A stretch of 16,679 nt of DNA from a bacterium. Lineage in GTDB: Bacteria; Elusimicrobiota; Elusimicrobia; Elusimicrobiales; UBA9959. The position numbers and the translations under genes were made by a program. Where the stretch lies: positions 1-16,679 of the forward strand of contig JAJZVJ010000013.1 of assembly GCA_021845705.1 (NCBI GenBank), read 5' to 3'. The notes under the pieces were generated by a model that ran no database searches, was not told the origin of the DNA, and saw nothing but the letters and a program-made list of their open reading frames with translations. Every line of letters begins with the position of its first letter. The stretch's first letter is position 1. Of the stretch, positions 7,280 to 13,991 are shown in pieces.

Positions 7280-8412
7280 TTTGCGGCTACCACGCACTTT
7301 TCAGCGATGGCCTTGGCCATCTCCAGCGTAGTGGCGGAACCGCCCATGTCGTAGGTGCGCACTTTCCCCTCGGCGATAACTTCCGCCACGGCGCCCTCGA
7401 TGACCTTTCCCTTGGCGGTCTCTCCCAGCCAGTCAAGCATCATCTTGGCCGCGAGGATCGTGGCTATCGGGTTCACCTTGTACTGGCCGGCGTACTTGGG
7501 GGCCGAGCCGTGGGAAGGTTCGAACACGCCGAGCTTGTCCCCGATGTTCGCGGAGCAGCCGAAGCCGAGCCCGCCCACCATCTGCGCGCTGAGGTCGGAG
7601 ATTATGTCCCCGTAAAGGTTGGGCGCCACCAGGACGTCGTAGTTGAACGGGTTCTTGAGCAGCCACATGGTCATGGCGTCGATGTTCGCGTCGTCCATCT
7701 TTATGCCGGGGTATTCCTTCGCCACGGCTTTGGCCGTTTCGAAGAACAGTCCGTCCGTGGCGCGCACGACGTTGGCCTTGTGCACCACTGTGACCTTCTT
7801 GCGGCCGAACTTCCTGGCGAATTCGAACGCGGCGCGCACTATGCGTTCGGAACCCTTGCGGGTGTTTATCTTGCAGGAGATGGCGTATTCGTCGCCCTTC
7901 AGGCCCTTGAAAGCCTTGAACGCTGGGGCGAGTTCCGCCAGTACGTCGCGGAGTTTGTCCGGGACGGTGTTGAATTCCACTCCGGAGTAGAGGTCCTCGG
8001 TGTTCTCGCGGAACACCACTATATCTATCCCTTCCTTATAGTTGAGAGGGTTCTTCGGGTAGGCTTTGCAGGGGCGCAGGCAGTTGTAAAGGTCGAACAT
8101 CTGGCGCATGCGCACTATGGGCGAGCGGTACACCAGTCCCTTGCCCCGCAGGGCGGGGACCAGCTCCTTCTCGGCGTCCTTTACGGGTTTGGAGGTGATA
8201 GCGCCGAACATGGCGGCGTTCACGTTCTTAAGCAGTTCTATGGTGCGGGCCGGGAAAGCGTCGCCTTCCTTGCACCAGAATTCCCAGCCTATGTCGCCGT
8301 GGATATATTCGGCGTCCAGCTCTACGCGGTCCAGGACTATCTTCGCCGCCTCCATCACTTCCACGCCCACGCCGTCGCCGGGCAGCCACGCGATTTTATA
8401 TTTGTTCGCCAT
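7276..8412 (-). CDS. Isocitrate/isopropylmalate-family beta-decarboxylating dehydrogenase
   Basis: Oxidises and decarboxylates a 3-substituted malate to a 2-oxo acid with NAD(P), or runs in reverse as a reductive carboxylase. The 378 residues show PGDGVGVEV (11-19), the substrate helix SPIVRMRQMFDLY (97-109) with R103 and R113, RENTEDLYSG with R135 and Y142, the catalytic lysine K212 in HKANVVRATDG, metal aspartates D245, D269 and D273, and HGSAPKYAGQYKVNP (301-315). K306-Y307 match the Lys-Tyr that bind the NADP phosphate in E. coli isocitrate dehydrogenase. Where isocitrate dehydrogenase has Asn (its residue 115), this enzyme has I99 followed by V100, matching the two leucines that line the isopropylmalate dehydrogenase pocket. 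This favours an alkylmalate substrate. GGAGGAA lies about 7 bases before ATG 8412. The stop overlaps the lyase start. Not enough is visible to name the substrate. Confidence 0.92.
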   Translation of the reverse strand: MANKYKIAWLPGDGVGVEVMEAAKIVLDRVELDAEYIHGDIGWEFWCKEGDAFPARTIELLKNVNAAMFGAITSKPVKDAEKELVPALRGKGLVYRSPIVRMRQMFDLYNCLRPCKAYPKNPLNYKEGIDIVVFRENTEDLYSGVEFNTVPDKLRDVLAELAPAFKAFKGLKGDEYAISCKINTRKGSERIVRAAFEFARKFGRKKVTVVHKANVVRATDGLFFETAKAVAKEYPGIKMDDANIDAMTMWLLKNPFNYDVLVAPNLYGDIISDLSAQMVGGLGFGCSANIGDKLGVFEPSHGSAPKYAGQYKVNPIATILAAKMMLDWLGETAKGKVIEGAVAEVIAEGKVRTYDMGGSATTLEMAKAIAEKCVVAAK

Positions 8413-8496
8413 GATAGTATTCCTCCGTAAGAATCTGGGCCGGCTTTTCCGGATAAGCAGTTCCGGCGCGGGCCGCAGTACCGCTGGTATGGTTCT

Positions 8497-9150
8497 CTAA
8501 AAACGTCCGAGCTTTTCGGCTATTATGAGTTTTGCCCCGGTGTTCTTTACTACTTCCTCCACCGTGGTGTCCTCGGCTATTTCCTCCAGCACCAGGCCGG
8601 CGGGCGTGACGCGGATGAAGGCCTGTTCGGTCACTATGAGGTTGACCTGGCGCGGCGCCGTCAGGGGCAGGGAGCATTTTTTTACAATTTTAGGCTCGCC
8701 GTGCTTGCTTACGTGTTCCATGGCTATCACTACGTTCTTGGCGCCTACGGAAAGGTCCATAGCCCCGCCTATCCCGGGCACGAACTTGCCGGGGATGGTG
8801 TAGTTCGCGAGGTTCCCTTCCTCGTCCACTTCAAGAGCGCCGAGGATGGTGTAGTCCAGGTGGCCGCCGCGCACGATGGCGAACGACATGGAAGAGTCGA
8901 AACAGCAGCCCCCGGGCAGCAGCGTCGCGGCCCCGCCGCCGGCGTTCACCAGGTCCGGGTTCTCTTCACCGGGCGAGGGAGCGGCCCCGAGGCCGATGAA
9001 CCCGTTCTCGGAATGTAAAAGTATGCCTTTGTCCTTGGGCAGGAAATCCGTGACCAGGGTGGGAATACCGATGCCGAGGTTCACTATGGAATTCTCGGGT
9101 AATTCGCGGGCGATCCTTTTGGCTATCCTGAGCCTGCCTTTGTCGTCCAT
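8497..9150 (-). CDS. Family I CoA-transferase subunit B (AtoA-like, 3-oxoacid type)
   Basis: Catalytic subunit of a two-subunit CoA-transferase that exchanges CoA between short acids such as acetate, acetoacetate, butyrate or succinate. With ATG 9150 it has 217 residues, the usual size. Visible: NLGIGIPTLVTDF (24-36), HSENG with the catalytic glutamate E48, NAGGGAATLLPGG, and an ALEVDEEGNLANY block typical of AtoA/ScoB. I reject the longer open frame to 9234 because it would overlap subunit A by over 80 bases; ATG 9150 has a GGGGGGA ribosome site about 8 bases upstream and starts one base after the subunit A stop. The 84-base gap to the dehydrogenase gene holds only that gene's ribosome site. 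Which acids it uses cannot be told from the sequence. Confidence 0.93.
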   Translation of the reverse strand: MDDKGRLRIAKRIARELPENSIVNLGIGIPTLVTDFLPKDKGILLHSENGFIGLGAAPSPGEENPDLVNAGGGAATLLPGGCCFDSSMSFAIVRGGHLDYTILGALEVDEEGNLANYTIPGKFVPGIGGAMDLSVGAKNVVIAMEHVSKHGEPKIVKKCSLPLTAPRQVNLIVTEQAFIRVTPAGLVLEEIAEDTTVEEVVKNTGAKLIIAEKLGRF

Positions 9151-9151
9151 C

Positions 9152-9823
9152 TTATTTCCCCCCTTTCGCCGGTTTGGCGACCTGGACGAGAGTATCGATG
9201 AAGACGCAAGGGAAGGAGACTTTTTCAGGGTCAAGTTCTCCGGGCTCTACGATCTCTTCCGCTTCAAGTATCACGTGATCGGCGGCCATCGCCATGGCGA
9301 CGTTGAAATTCTTGGAGGCGCCGGAGGCGAAGCCGTTGCCGTATTTATCGGCTTTGTTAGCCTTGACTATGGCGAAGTCGGCCCTCAGGGGCTTCTCAAG
9401 AAGGAACTGGCGCCCGTCCACGGTCAGCACTTCTTTTCCCTCCTGGATGGCGGTGCCGAGCCCGGTGGGAGTGAGAACACCGCCGAGGCCCGCCCCGCCG
9501 GCCCGGACCCTTTCCACGAAGGTCCCCTGGGGGACGAGCTCTATCTTGACCTCGCCGGATTTCATCTTTTCGCCCATTATCCGGTTCATCCCGATATAGG
9601 AGCCTATAAATTTAGAAACCCGTCCGGCCAGGACGAGTTTTATTATGCCGGTTTCTTCTTTTGAGGTGTCGTTGGAAATGATGGTGAGGTTCTTTATGCC
9701 CTTTTCATAGATGGCTTCAAGAACGGCTGTGGGGCGCCCGCAGGAAATGAACCCGCCTACCATTATGGATGCCCCGTCCTTCATGTTCTCTGCCGCCTGC
9801 TGAGGTGTCCTGACTGGTTTCAT
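9152..9823 (-). CDS. Family I CoA-transferase subunit A (AtoD-like, 3-oxoacid type)
   Basis: Partner subunit of the CoA-transferase, 223 residues, first gene of the nine-gene operon. Visible family landmarks are GGFISCGRP (23-31), VPQGTFVERVRAGGAGLGG, the TPTGLGT block and a KADKYGNG segment as in AtoD and ScoA. GGAGG lies 5 bases before ATG 9823, and a TATAAT box about 31 bases before it points to the start of the transcript. A tight one-base junction to subunit B ensures equal translation. In this operon it could activate acetate, propionate or the dicarboxylate made by the AOR, or regenerate the CoA donor for the family III transferase. Confidence 0.93.
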   Translation of the reverse strand: MKPVRTPQQAAENMKDGASIMVGGFISCGRPTAVLEAIYEKGIKNLTIISNDTSKEETGIIKLVLAGRVSKFIGSYIGMNRIMGEKMKSGEVKIELVPQGTFVERVRAGGAGLGGVLTPTGLGTAIQEGKEVLTVDGRQFLLEKPLRADFAIVKANKADKYGNGFASGASKNFNVAMAMAADHVILEAEEIVEPGELDPEKVSFPCVFIDTLVQVAKPAKGGK

Positions 9824-9837
9824 CGTGCCTCCGGCTG

Positions 9838-9882
9838 TTAAATTCCCATATCAAATTATAACAAAATTTTTATATTATAAAA
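9838..9882 (+). promoter_or_regulatory. AT-rich island, possible divergent promoter for mrp
   Basis: This is the only markedly AT-rich stretch in the 151-base spacer between the two divergent transcription units. Forward-strand -10-like matches are TATATT (9871-9876) and TATAAA (9876-9881), but no convincing -35 box is seen at normal distance. It overlaps the minus-strand promoter, so the two units may be controlled together. Confidence 0.3.
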
Positions 9883-9883
9883 G
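9855..9883 (-). promoter_or_regulatory. Probable promoter of the nine-gene operon
   Basis: On the minus strand an exact TATAAT (+ coordinates 9855-9860) lies in an AT-rich island of an otherwise GC-rich window. The predicted start of transcription is near 9848, giving a leader of about 25 bases with a GGAGG site. The -35 position at 17-base spacing (9878-9883) reads CTTTTA, a weak match, so an activator or another spacing may be used. A second TATAAT on the same strand is at 9874-9879. Confidence 0.55.
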
Positions 9884-9974
9884 TGGCCCCGGACGGCGGC
9901 GCTTAAAACAAGGGGAGGCGTCCTTGCAAGCGCCGGAAAAAAGCGGGCCGCGTTTAAAACGCCAGGGAGACCGA

Positions 9975-10790
9975 ATGCACAACGTTCATATAGACCACCG
10001 GCAATCGCTCATCAGGGGGAATATGGCGCGCATCAAGCGCAAGGTCCTTGTAATGAGCAATAAGGGCGGGGTCGGGAAAAGCACCATCGCGGTGAACTTC
10101 GCGGCCCTCCTCGCGGCGCGCGGTCTTAAAACCGGCATCCTCGATATAGACATACACGGGCCTTCCGTGGCCCGCATGACCGGGCATGACGGCAAGCCGC
10201 ACGCTTCCAGCGGAGGCTTGATAGAACCTATAGAAACGGCCCCGAACCTGAAAATGATCTCGATGGGCTCTATAATGAAGGAAGGCGATACGCCCGTGAT
10301 CTGGAGGGGCCCGCTTAAACTTTCCGTGCTGAAGCAGTTCCTGGCCGACGTTAACTGGGGAGACCTGGACGTCCTGGTCATAGACGCCCCCCCCGGCACG
10401 GGAGACGAGCCGCTTACCATCTGCCAGCTGATCCCCGAGATGACCGGAGCGGTAGTGGTCACCACCGGGCAGGCCGTAGCGCTGCTGGATTCCCGCAAGG
10501 CCGTGAATTTCCTGAAACAGGTGGGTATCCCCGTGCTGGGCATTCTCGAGAACATGACCGCCTTTGACTGCCCGCACTGCGCGAAAGAGATAAACCTGTT
10601 CAAGACCGGCGGCGGCCGGCAGGCGGCGCTGGAAATGGGCGTCCCTTTCCTCGGCAGCGTCCCGTTCGCGCCCGCCATGGTGGACGCCGGCGACGACGGG
10701 AAGGCTTATGTGACCTTGGCGCCTTCCTCGCCCCCGGCGGCGGCTATCGAAGCCGCGCTGGACGCCGCGCTTCCGGAGATGAAACCATGA
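9975..10790 (+). CDS. mrp: Mrp/ApbC/NBP35-family iron-sulfur cluster carrier ATPase
   Basis: P-loop ATPase that holds a [4Fe-4S] cluster between two subunits and passes it to apo-enzymes in the cytoplasm. With ATG 9975 it has 271 residues: deviant Walker A NKGGVGKST (29-37), DIDIHGPS (57-64), DAPPGTGDEP (138-147) and the bridging-cluster motif C199-P-H-C202 after ILENMTAF. There is no N-terminal DUF59/MIP18 domain. AGGGAG lies 5 bases before ATG 9975. An in-frame TTG at 9924 also has a strong GGGGAGG site 5 bases upstream and would add 17 residues, so the start is not fully settled. The N-terminus MHNVHIDH is histidine-rich. Divergent from an operon with two [4Fe-4S] enzymes; the next gene overlaps it by 4 bases. 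Confidence 0.93.
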   Translation: MHNVHIDHRQSLIRGNMARIKRKVLVMSNKGGVGKSTIAVNFAALLAARGLKTGILDIDIHGPSVARMTGHDGKPHASSGGLIEPIETAPNLKMISMGSIMKEGDTPVIWRGPLKLSVLKQFLADVNWGDLDVLVIDAPPGTGDEPLTICQLIPEMTGAVVVTTGQAVALLDSRKAVNFLKQVGIPVLGILENMTAFDCPHCAKEINLFKTGGGRQAALEMGVPFLGSVPFAPAMVDAGDDGKAYVTLAPSSPPAAAIEAALDAALPEMKP

Positions 10791-11635
10791 CAAAGATCCT
10801 GATCGGCCTGGTTTTTTTCGCTTCGCCGGCGCGGGCGGAGTTCAAGCCCTTCGGCCAGCCGCAGGGCGACCCGCCCCCGATAAATTTCTGCGCTTCCGGC
10901 AAATTCCTGGTCTTCCTGGGCAGCTGCTCGCCCGGCGGGAAGAAGAAGGACGTCATCAGCGCCAAATCCTGCAACGACGTCGGAACCCTCATCGCGGACG
11001 GCCTTCCGGCGCTTTATCCCAACGCTACCGTGGAGGGCTACAGGGACCTGGGCGCCGGCGAGGTGCTGAGCGCGCTGGCCCGTCCCGGTGTGCTCGGCTT
11101 TTTTTTCGTCGGAGAGGGAGACCCCAAAGGCGCTTTCCTGACCGGGCCGCGCCGGGAGCGCGTTTACCCGGACAGTTCCGCCTGCATTTCCGGCCTGGAC
11201 CTGTTCGCGGGCTTCACCTCTCACAGCAAGTATTCTCCCGGCTCTCCCGCGCCTAAGACGGACCGCGCGCTGGTGATCAGCCGCACCCAGACCATCTTCG
11301 GGGGCGCCGGCGCCGCGGCCGGGTCCTGGTCCAAGTTATGCAAGCCGCTTATAAGCCTGGTCTATCCCACGCGCACTTTTGCCGGGCGGATGAAGGACGA
11401 TGTGAATAAATTCCTGGGCCTGCTGCAGGAGGAGAAGCGCAAGCACGTGCTTAAAACCCTGGAGACCATCTGCGACAACTGCCAGGGGCACGTGGAAGCC
11501 AACGACGACCTGGCGCGGTTCTGTCCCCCAAATTCGAACGTCTGCAGGCAGCGCAACATAACCCCGGACTCGGAGCAGTTCATCCTTAAGAACTACTGCC
11601 TCGCGCTGGCGCCCGCGCCCGCCCCGGCGCCCTGA
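10787..11635 (+). CDS. Unrecognised secreted protein with ten cysteines
   Basis: I do not recognise this 282-residue protein. It begins with a short Sec-type signal peptide (MTKILIGLVFFASPARA, probable cleavage after A17 at the ARA site), so the mature protein should be in the periplasm or outside. The mature part has exactly ten cysteines (35, 47, 62, 133, 185, 229, 232, 246, 253, 271), an even number that would suit disulfides; CxxC at 229-232 could instead bind metal. A central block GFFFVGEGDPKGAFLTG (104-120) followed by DLFAGFTSHSKYSP (138-151) looks well structured. The C-terminus is an Ala-Pro repeat (272-282), perhaps a flexible tail. The ATG overlaps the mrp stop as ATGA and GGAG sits 8 bases upstream, so it is translated with mrp. 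No function can be given. Confidence 0.8.
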   Translation: MTKILIGLVFFASPARAEFKPFGQPQGDPPPINFCASGKFLVFLGSCSPGGKKKDVISAKSCNDVGTLIADGLPALYPNATVEGYRDLGAGEVLSALARPGVLGFFFVGEGDPKGAFLTGPRRERVYPDSSACISGLDLFAGFTSHSKYSPGSPAPKTDRALVISRTQTIFGGAGAAAGSWSKLCKPLISLVYPTRTFAGRMKDDVNKFLGLLQEEKRKHVLKTLETICDNCQGHVEANDDLARFCPPNSNVCRQRNITPDSEQFILKNYCLALAPAPAPAP

Positions 11636-11646
11636 GCGCACGTCCA

Positions 11647-11663
11647 GCCGCCGCAGCGGCGGC
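11647..11663. repeat. Hairpin between convergent genes
   Basis: GCCGCCG (11647-11653), loop CAG, CGGCGGC (11657-11663): a perfect 7-bp GC stem filling the 32-base space between two genes that converge here. It lacks a T-run on either strand, so it is at best a weak or Rho-assisted bidirectional terminator. Confidence 0.45.
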
Positions 11664-11667
11664 CGCG

Positions 11668-13425
11668 CTAGAGCTTGAACTTCGGTATTTTGATCTTGCC
11701 GGGGACGAGGTTCTTCAGCAGCCCGTCCGTAAGGCCGGATATTTTAGACTGCGCGTCGGTGAGTCTGCTTCCCAGCTCCGCCTGTTTCGAAGAGGCCAGA
11801 TCGTCGAGCTTGGAGCGATAAGGCTTCAGGGCTTCGTCAACTTTCTTCTGCGCCTCGTCCCTGGCCTTCTTTAGCTCCTCCCCCATCGCTCCGGAGAAGG
11901 CCTTGGAGAGCGCGCTGGCGAGGTCGGTATTTATAGAGAGGCCGGGGGATTTTATGGTCCCGGAAATATCCGTCTCTATAAGGGCCGAGGAAAGCCCGGC
12001 GAAGGAGGCTTCCACCGCGGACCTGAGCGGCGCGGCCTTGATATTGTCCGTCTTGGGCTTGAACACCGCCCCGGCCAGGCGCAAGGCCGCTTTGCCGGAA
12101 AGGTTTTCCCCCTCGGTCCTGAGCGTCCCGTCAAAAGTCCCGGCGGCTCCGGTTATATCCACCATGAAGGAGGACGGGGAGCCCAGCTGCAGACCGTTCA
12201 CGGGTATTCCGGTGTAAACCAGGGAAGAATCGGTCTTCACTTCCTTTCCCGAAGCATCGAGCGAGAATCTCAGGTCCAGCTTCCGCGCCCCTTTAGCGCC
12301 TTTTATCAGGGCGGTGGTCGGCCTGCCGTAAACCTGCGGCTGGGTTGTGAGGCCCCGTATTTCGCCTTTATATTCAAGCGGGTCCGCGGTCCCGAGCTCT
12401 CCCGAAACGGACATAGTGCGCACGAGGAAATTAGGGTAACTCTCGGCTTTAGGGAAGTAAACGGTGCGCCCGCGTTTAGTCTCCTTTTTGAGCACGTTCT
12501 TTGAACTGGCCGGCATGTATTTCCGGGCCAGCGCCACCCATTTCATTGCCGCGGCCGTCTTTTCGGCGATGACCGGCCCCGCCAGCATCCTCGCAAGGGA
12601 CCGGGTGTCCATGGCCGGGAGTTTCATCTTTGACATTACCGCGGCCAGGTCCTTTTTGCGGGCCTCATCCACCGCTTTAAAAGAGTCCTTCGCCCGGGCG
12701 AGGGCGGTTTCCGCGTTTTCCTTGTCTTTCTTGAAGTCCGCCGCCAGCTTTTTCGCGTCTTTCGCTATCCCGGCGTATTCCCGGGCCTGCCTGGCGGGGT
12801 TGCCGGCGCTCCTGGCCTTTTCGTAGCGGGCTTTGAGGGCGTCCAGCCAGTCCTGGTATTTCCTGGTATCCACGCTCGCGGAGATCGTCTTGTAGTCGGC
12901 CTGGTAGCTTTCCTCAAGCTGCTTCGCCAGCCTGACAGATTCCAGACCGGCGGGGTCAACCTTGTAATCCGCGGCCAGGCCGGTTTTGGCGTCGGCGGCG
13001 CGGTCCAGCGCGAAATCGCCGGATTCCTTCTTGAATCCTTCCACAAGTTCCGAGGGCTGTTCTTTTACGAAGGCGAGCCTGCCGGAGGTCCTGCGGGGCG
13101 TGCCGAAGCGCAAGCCGGAGAGCGAAGCGTTCTCGACGATAACCTTTTTTTCCAGCAGGGGAGCTCCGGCCGCCGAGAAGGAAAGTTCGGAGAACTCCAC
13201 CAGGTTGTTGTATTCCGACTTCGAGTCGGCCACCGCGAACCCGTTTATGCGGATAGAGGGGTGCAGAAAAGTAGTGTGAAGCGAGGCTATCTCGACTTTC
13301 GCCTTGGCGCTCTTTTCAAGGCCTTTTATCATCGCCCATTTAAGGATGGGATCGAAAGCGAAGAGAAAAAAGATCCAGGCTATGGCAAGCAGGACCAGGC
13401 GCGGGAGGACGTATGTTTTGCGCAT
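11668..13425 (-). CDS. TIGR03545-type protein, membrane-anchored, AsmA-like with coiled coils
   Basis: A 585-residue protein that I match by pattern to the uncharacterised family TIGR03545, known as one half of a two-gene pair in outer-membrane bacteria. One N-terminal membrane segment (about residues 8-26) anchors it, with the bulk probably periplasmic. Residues 40-120 show alternating short strands reminiscent of AsmA-like lipid-transfer proteins (SIRINGFAVAD, VIVENASLSGLRFG). A long charged helical region follows (about 150-270), then a beta-rich part, and a second coiled-coil-like stretch near the end (about 510-565) closing with KIKIPKFKL. It starts one base after the stop of its partner, with GGGGG as ribosome site. 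The role is unknown; envelope maintenance or lipid transport is a guess from the AsmA-like look. Confidence 0.78.
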   Translation of the reverse strand: MRKTYVLPRLVLLAIAWIFFLFAFDPILKWAMIKGLEKSAKAKVEIASLHTTFLHPSIRINGFAVADSKSEYNNLVEFSELSFSAAGAPLLEKKVIVENASLSGLRFGTPRRTSGRLAFVKEQPSELVEGFKKESGDFALDRAADAKTGLAADYKVDPAGLESVRLAKQLEESYQADYKTISASVDTRKYQDWLDALKARYEKARSAGNPARQAREYAGIAKDAKKLAADFKKDKENAETALARAKDSFKAVDEARKKDLAAVMSKMKLPAMDTRSLARMLAGPVIAEKTAAAMKWVALARKYMPASSKNVLKKETKRGRTVYFPKAESYPNFLVRTMSVSGELGTADPLEYKGEIRGLTTQPQVYGRPTTALIKGAKGARKLDLRFSLDASGKEVKTDSSLVYTGIPVNGLQLGSPSSFMVDITGAAGTFDGTLRTEGENLSGKAALRLAGAVFKPKTDNIKAAPLRSAVEASFAGLSSALIETDISGTIKSPGLSINTDLASALSKAFSGAMGEELKKARDEAQKKVDEALKPYRSKLDDLASSKQAELGSRLTDAQSKISGLTDGLLKNLVPGKIKIPKFKL

Positions 13426-13426
13426 C

Positions 13427-13939
13427 TTACACCCCCGCCCTGAAATACCAATCGCACAGCCAGGACGCTTTCAGAGCCTTGACCGTCTTTGAATTCATCA
13501 GCCGCTCGCGGAATTTCTCGTTGTAAAAAAAACCGAATCTCCTGCCTGCGAAATACACCGGGGCCAGCAGTACGGCGCCGAACACCAGGCCGCCGGGGAC
13601 CACGGTATTGTTGAATCCCGTCCACGGGAGCAGGGGCGTATTATACATCCGGGTCCAGACCGGCTTAAGGGCTTCGCTGGTCAGCAGCGCGTAGCCTATG
13701 GGGTCGGTTATCTTGTCCAGGAGAGGGTTCAGGAGGCTTACCCCCAGCGCGGTCAGCAGCGCCATCGGGATATTGACCCGGGTGGCCATCACCAGGACGA
13801 GAAGCAACTGGGCGGTCAGCGTGGCTTTGGGCATAAGGCCGATAAGGAAGCCCAGCGCTATCCCGGCGCCTATCTGGCCCGGTTCGGTATCGGCGGTAAG
13901 GCCTTTTATGAATTGGCGGATTATTGCGAGCGGGTTCAT
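13427..13939 (-). CDS. TIGR03546-type small membrane protein (DUF2062-like)
   Basis: A 170-residue membrane protein, partner of the preceding TIGR03545-type gene. It begins MNPLAIIRQFIKGL, followed by a PGQIGAGIALGFLIGLMPK block, as seen in the DUF2062/TIGR03546 group, then two long hydrophobic stretches (about 40-75) and another near 115-135. I place the start at ATG 13939. A longer frame with TTG at 13975 is rejected since that TTG lies inside the -35 box of the promoter and the family N-terminus fits ATG 13939. No Shine-Dalgarno sequence is present and the promoter predicts a transcript that begins at or one base from the ATG. Function unknown. Confidence 0.78.
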   Translation of the reverse strand: MNPLAIIRQFIKGLTADTEPGQIGAGIALGFLIGLMPKATLTAQLLLVLVMATRVNIPMALLTALGVSLLNPLLDKITDPIGYALLTSEALKPVWTRMYNTPLLPWTGFNNTVVPGGLVFGAVLLAPVYFAGRRFGFFYNEKFRERLMNSKTVKALKASWLCDWYFRAGV

Positions 13940-13946
13940 ACCATGT

Positions 13947-13975
13947 AATATATTAAAAGCGAACTGCCGGTTCAA
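13947..13975 (-). promoter_or_regulatory. Sigma70-type promoter for the TIGR03546/TIGR03545 pair, leaderless
   Basis: Minus strand: TTGAAC (13970-13975), 17-base spacer, TATATT (13947-13952). Seven bases separate the -10 box from ATG 13939, so transcription should begin at about 13939-13940, leaving essentially no 5' leader and no ribosome site. Confidence 0.6.
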
Positions 13976-13991
13976 GCCCTATTCGCGCGGC

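Noticed and set aside
3281..8412. Leucine biosynthesis (leuBCD) as the role of the dehydrogenase and isomerase genes
   Set aside because: No LeuA is present, and they are interleaved with an HMGL-like lyase and a CoA-transferase; pocket residues fit alkylmalates in general, so leucine synthesis is not excluded biochemically but context speaks against it.
7510..8430. Plus-strand open frame (306 codons) opposite the dehydrogenase
   Set aside because: Antisense shadow; no motifs, and the minus-strand gene has all catalytic residues.
9151..9234. 28-residue N-terminal extension of CoA-transferase subunit B
   Set aside because: It overlaps subunit A, has low-complexity Ser-rich sequence, and the family start fits ATG 9150 with its own ribosome site.
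10787..11635. The secreted cysteine-rich protein as a caspase-like (CHAT/metacaspase) enzyme
   Set aside because: The GFFFVGEGD and TSHSKYSP segments loosely recall a His/Cys dyad layout, but the order and spacing do not match the fold's HG and C motifs well enough.
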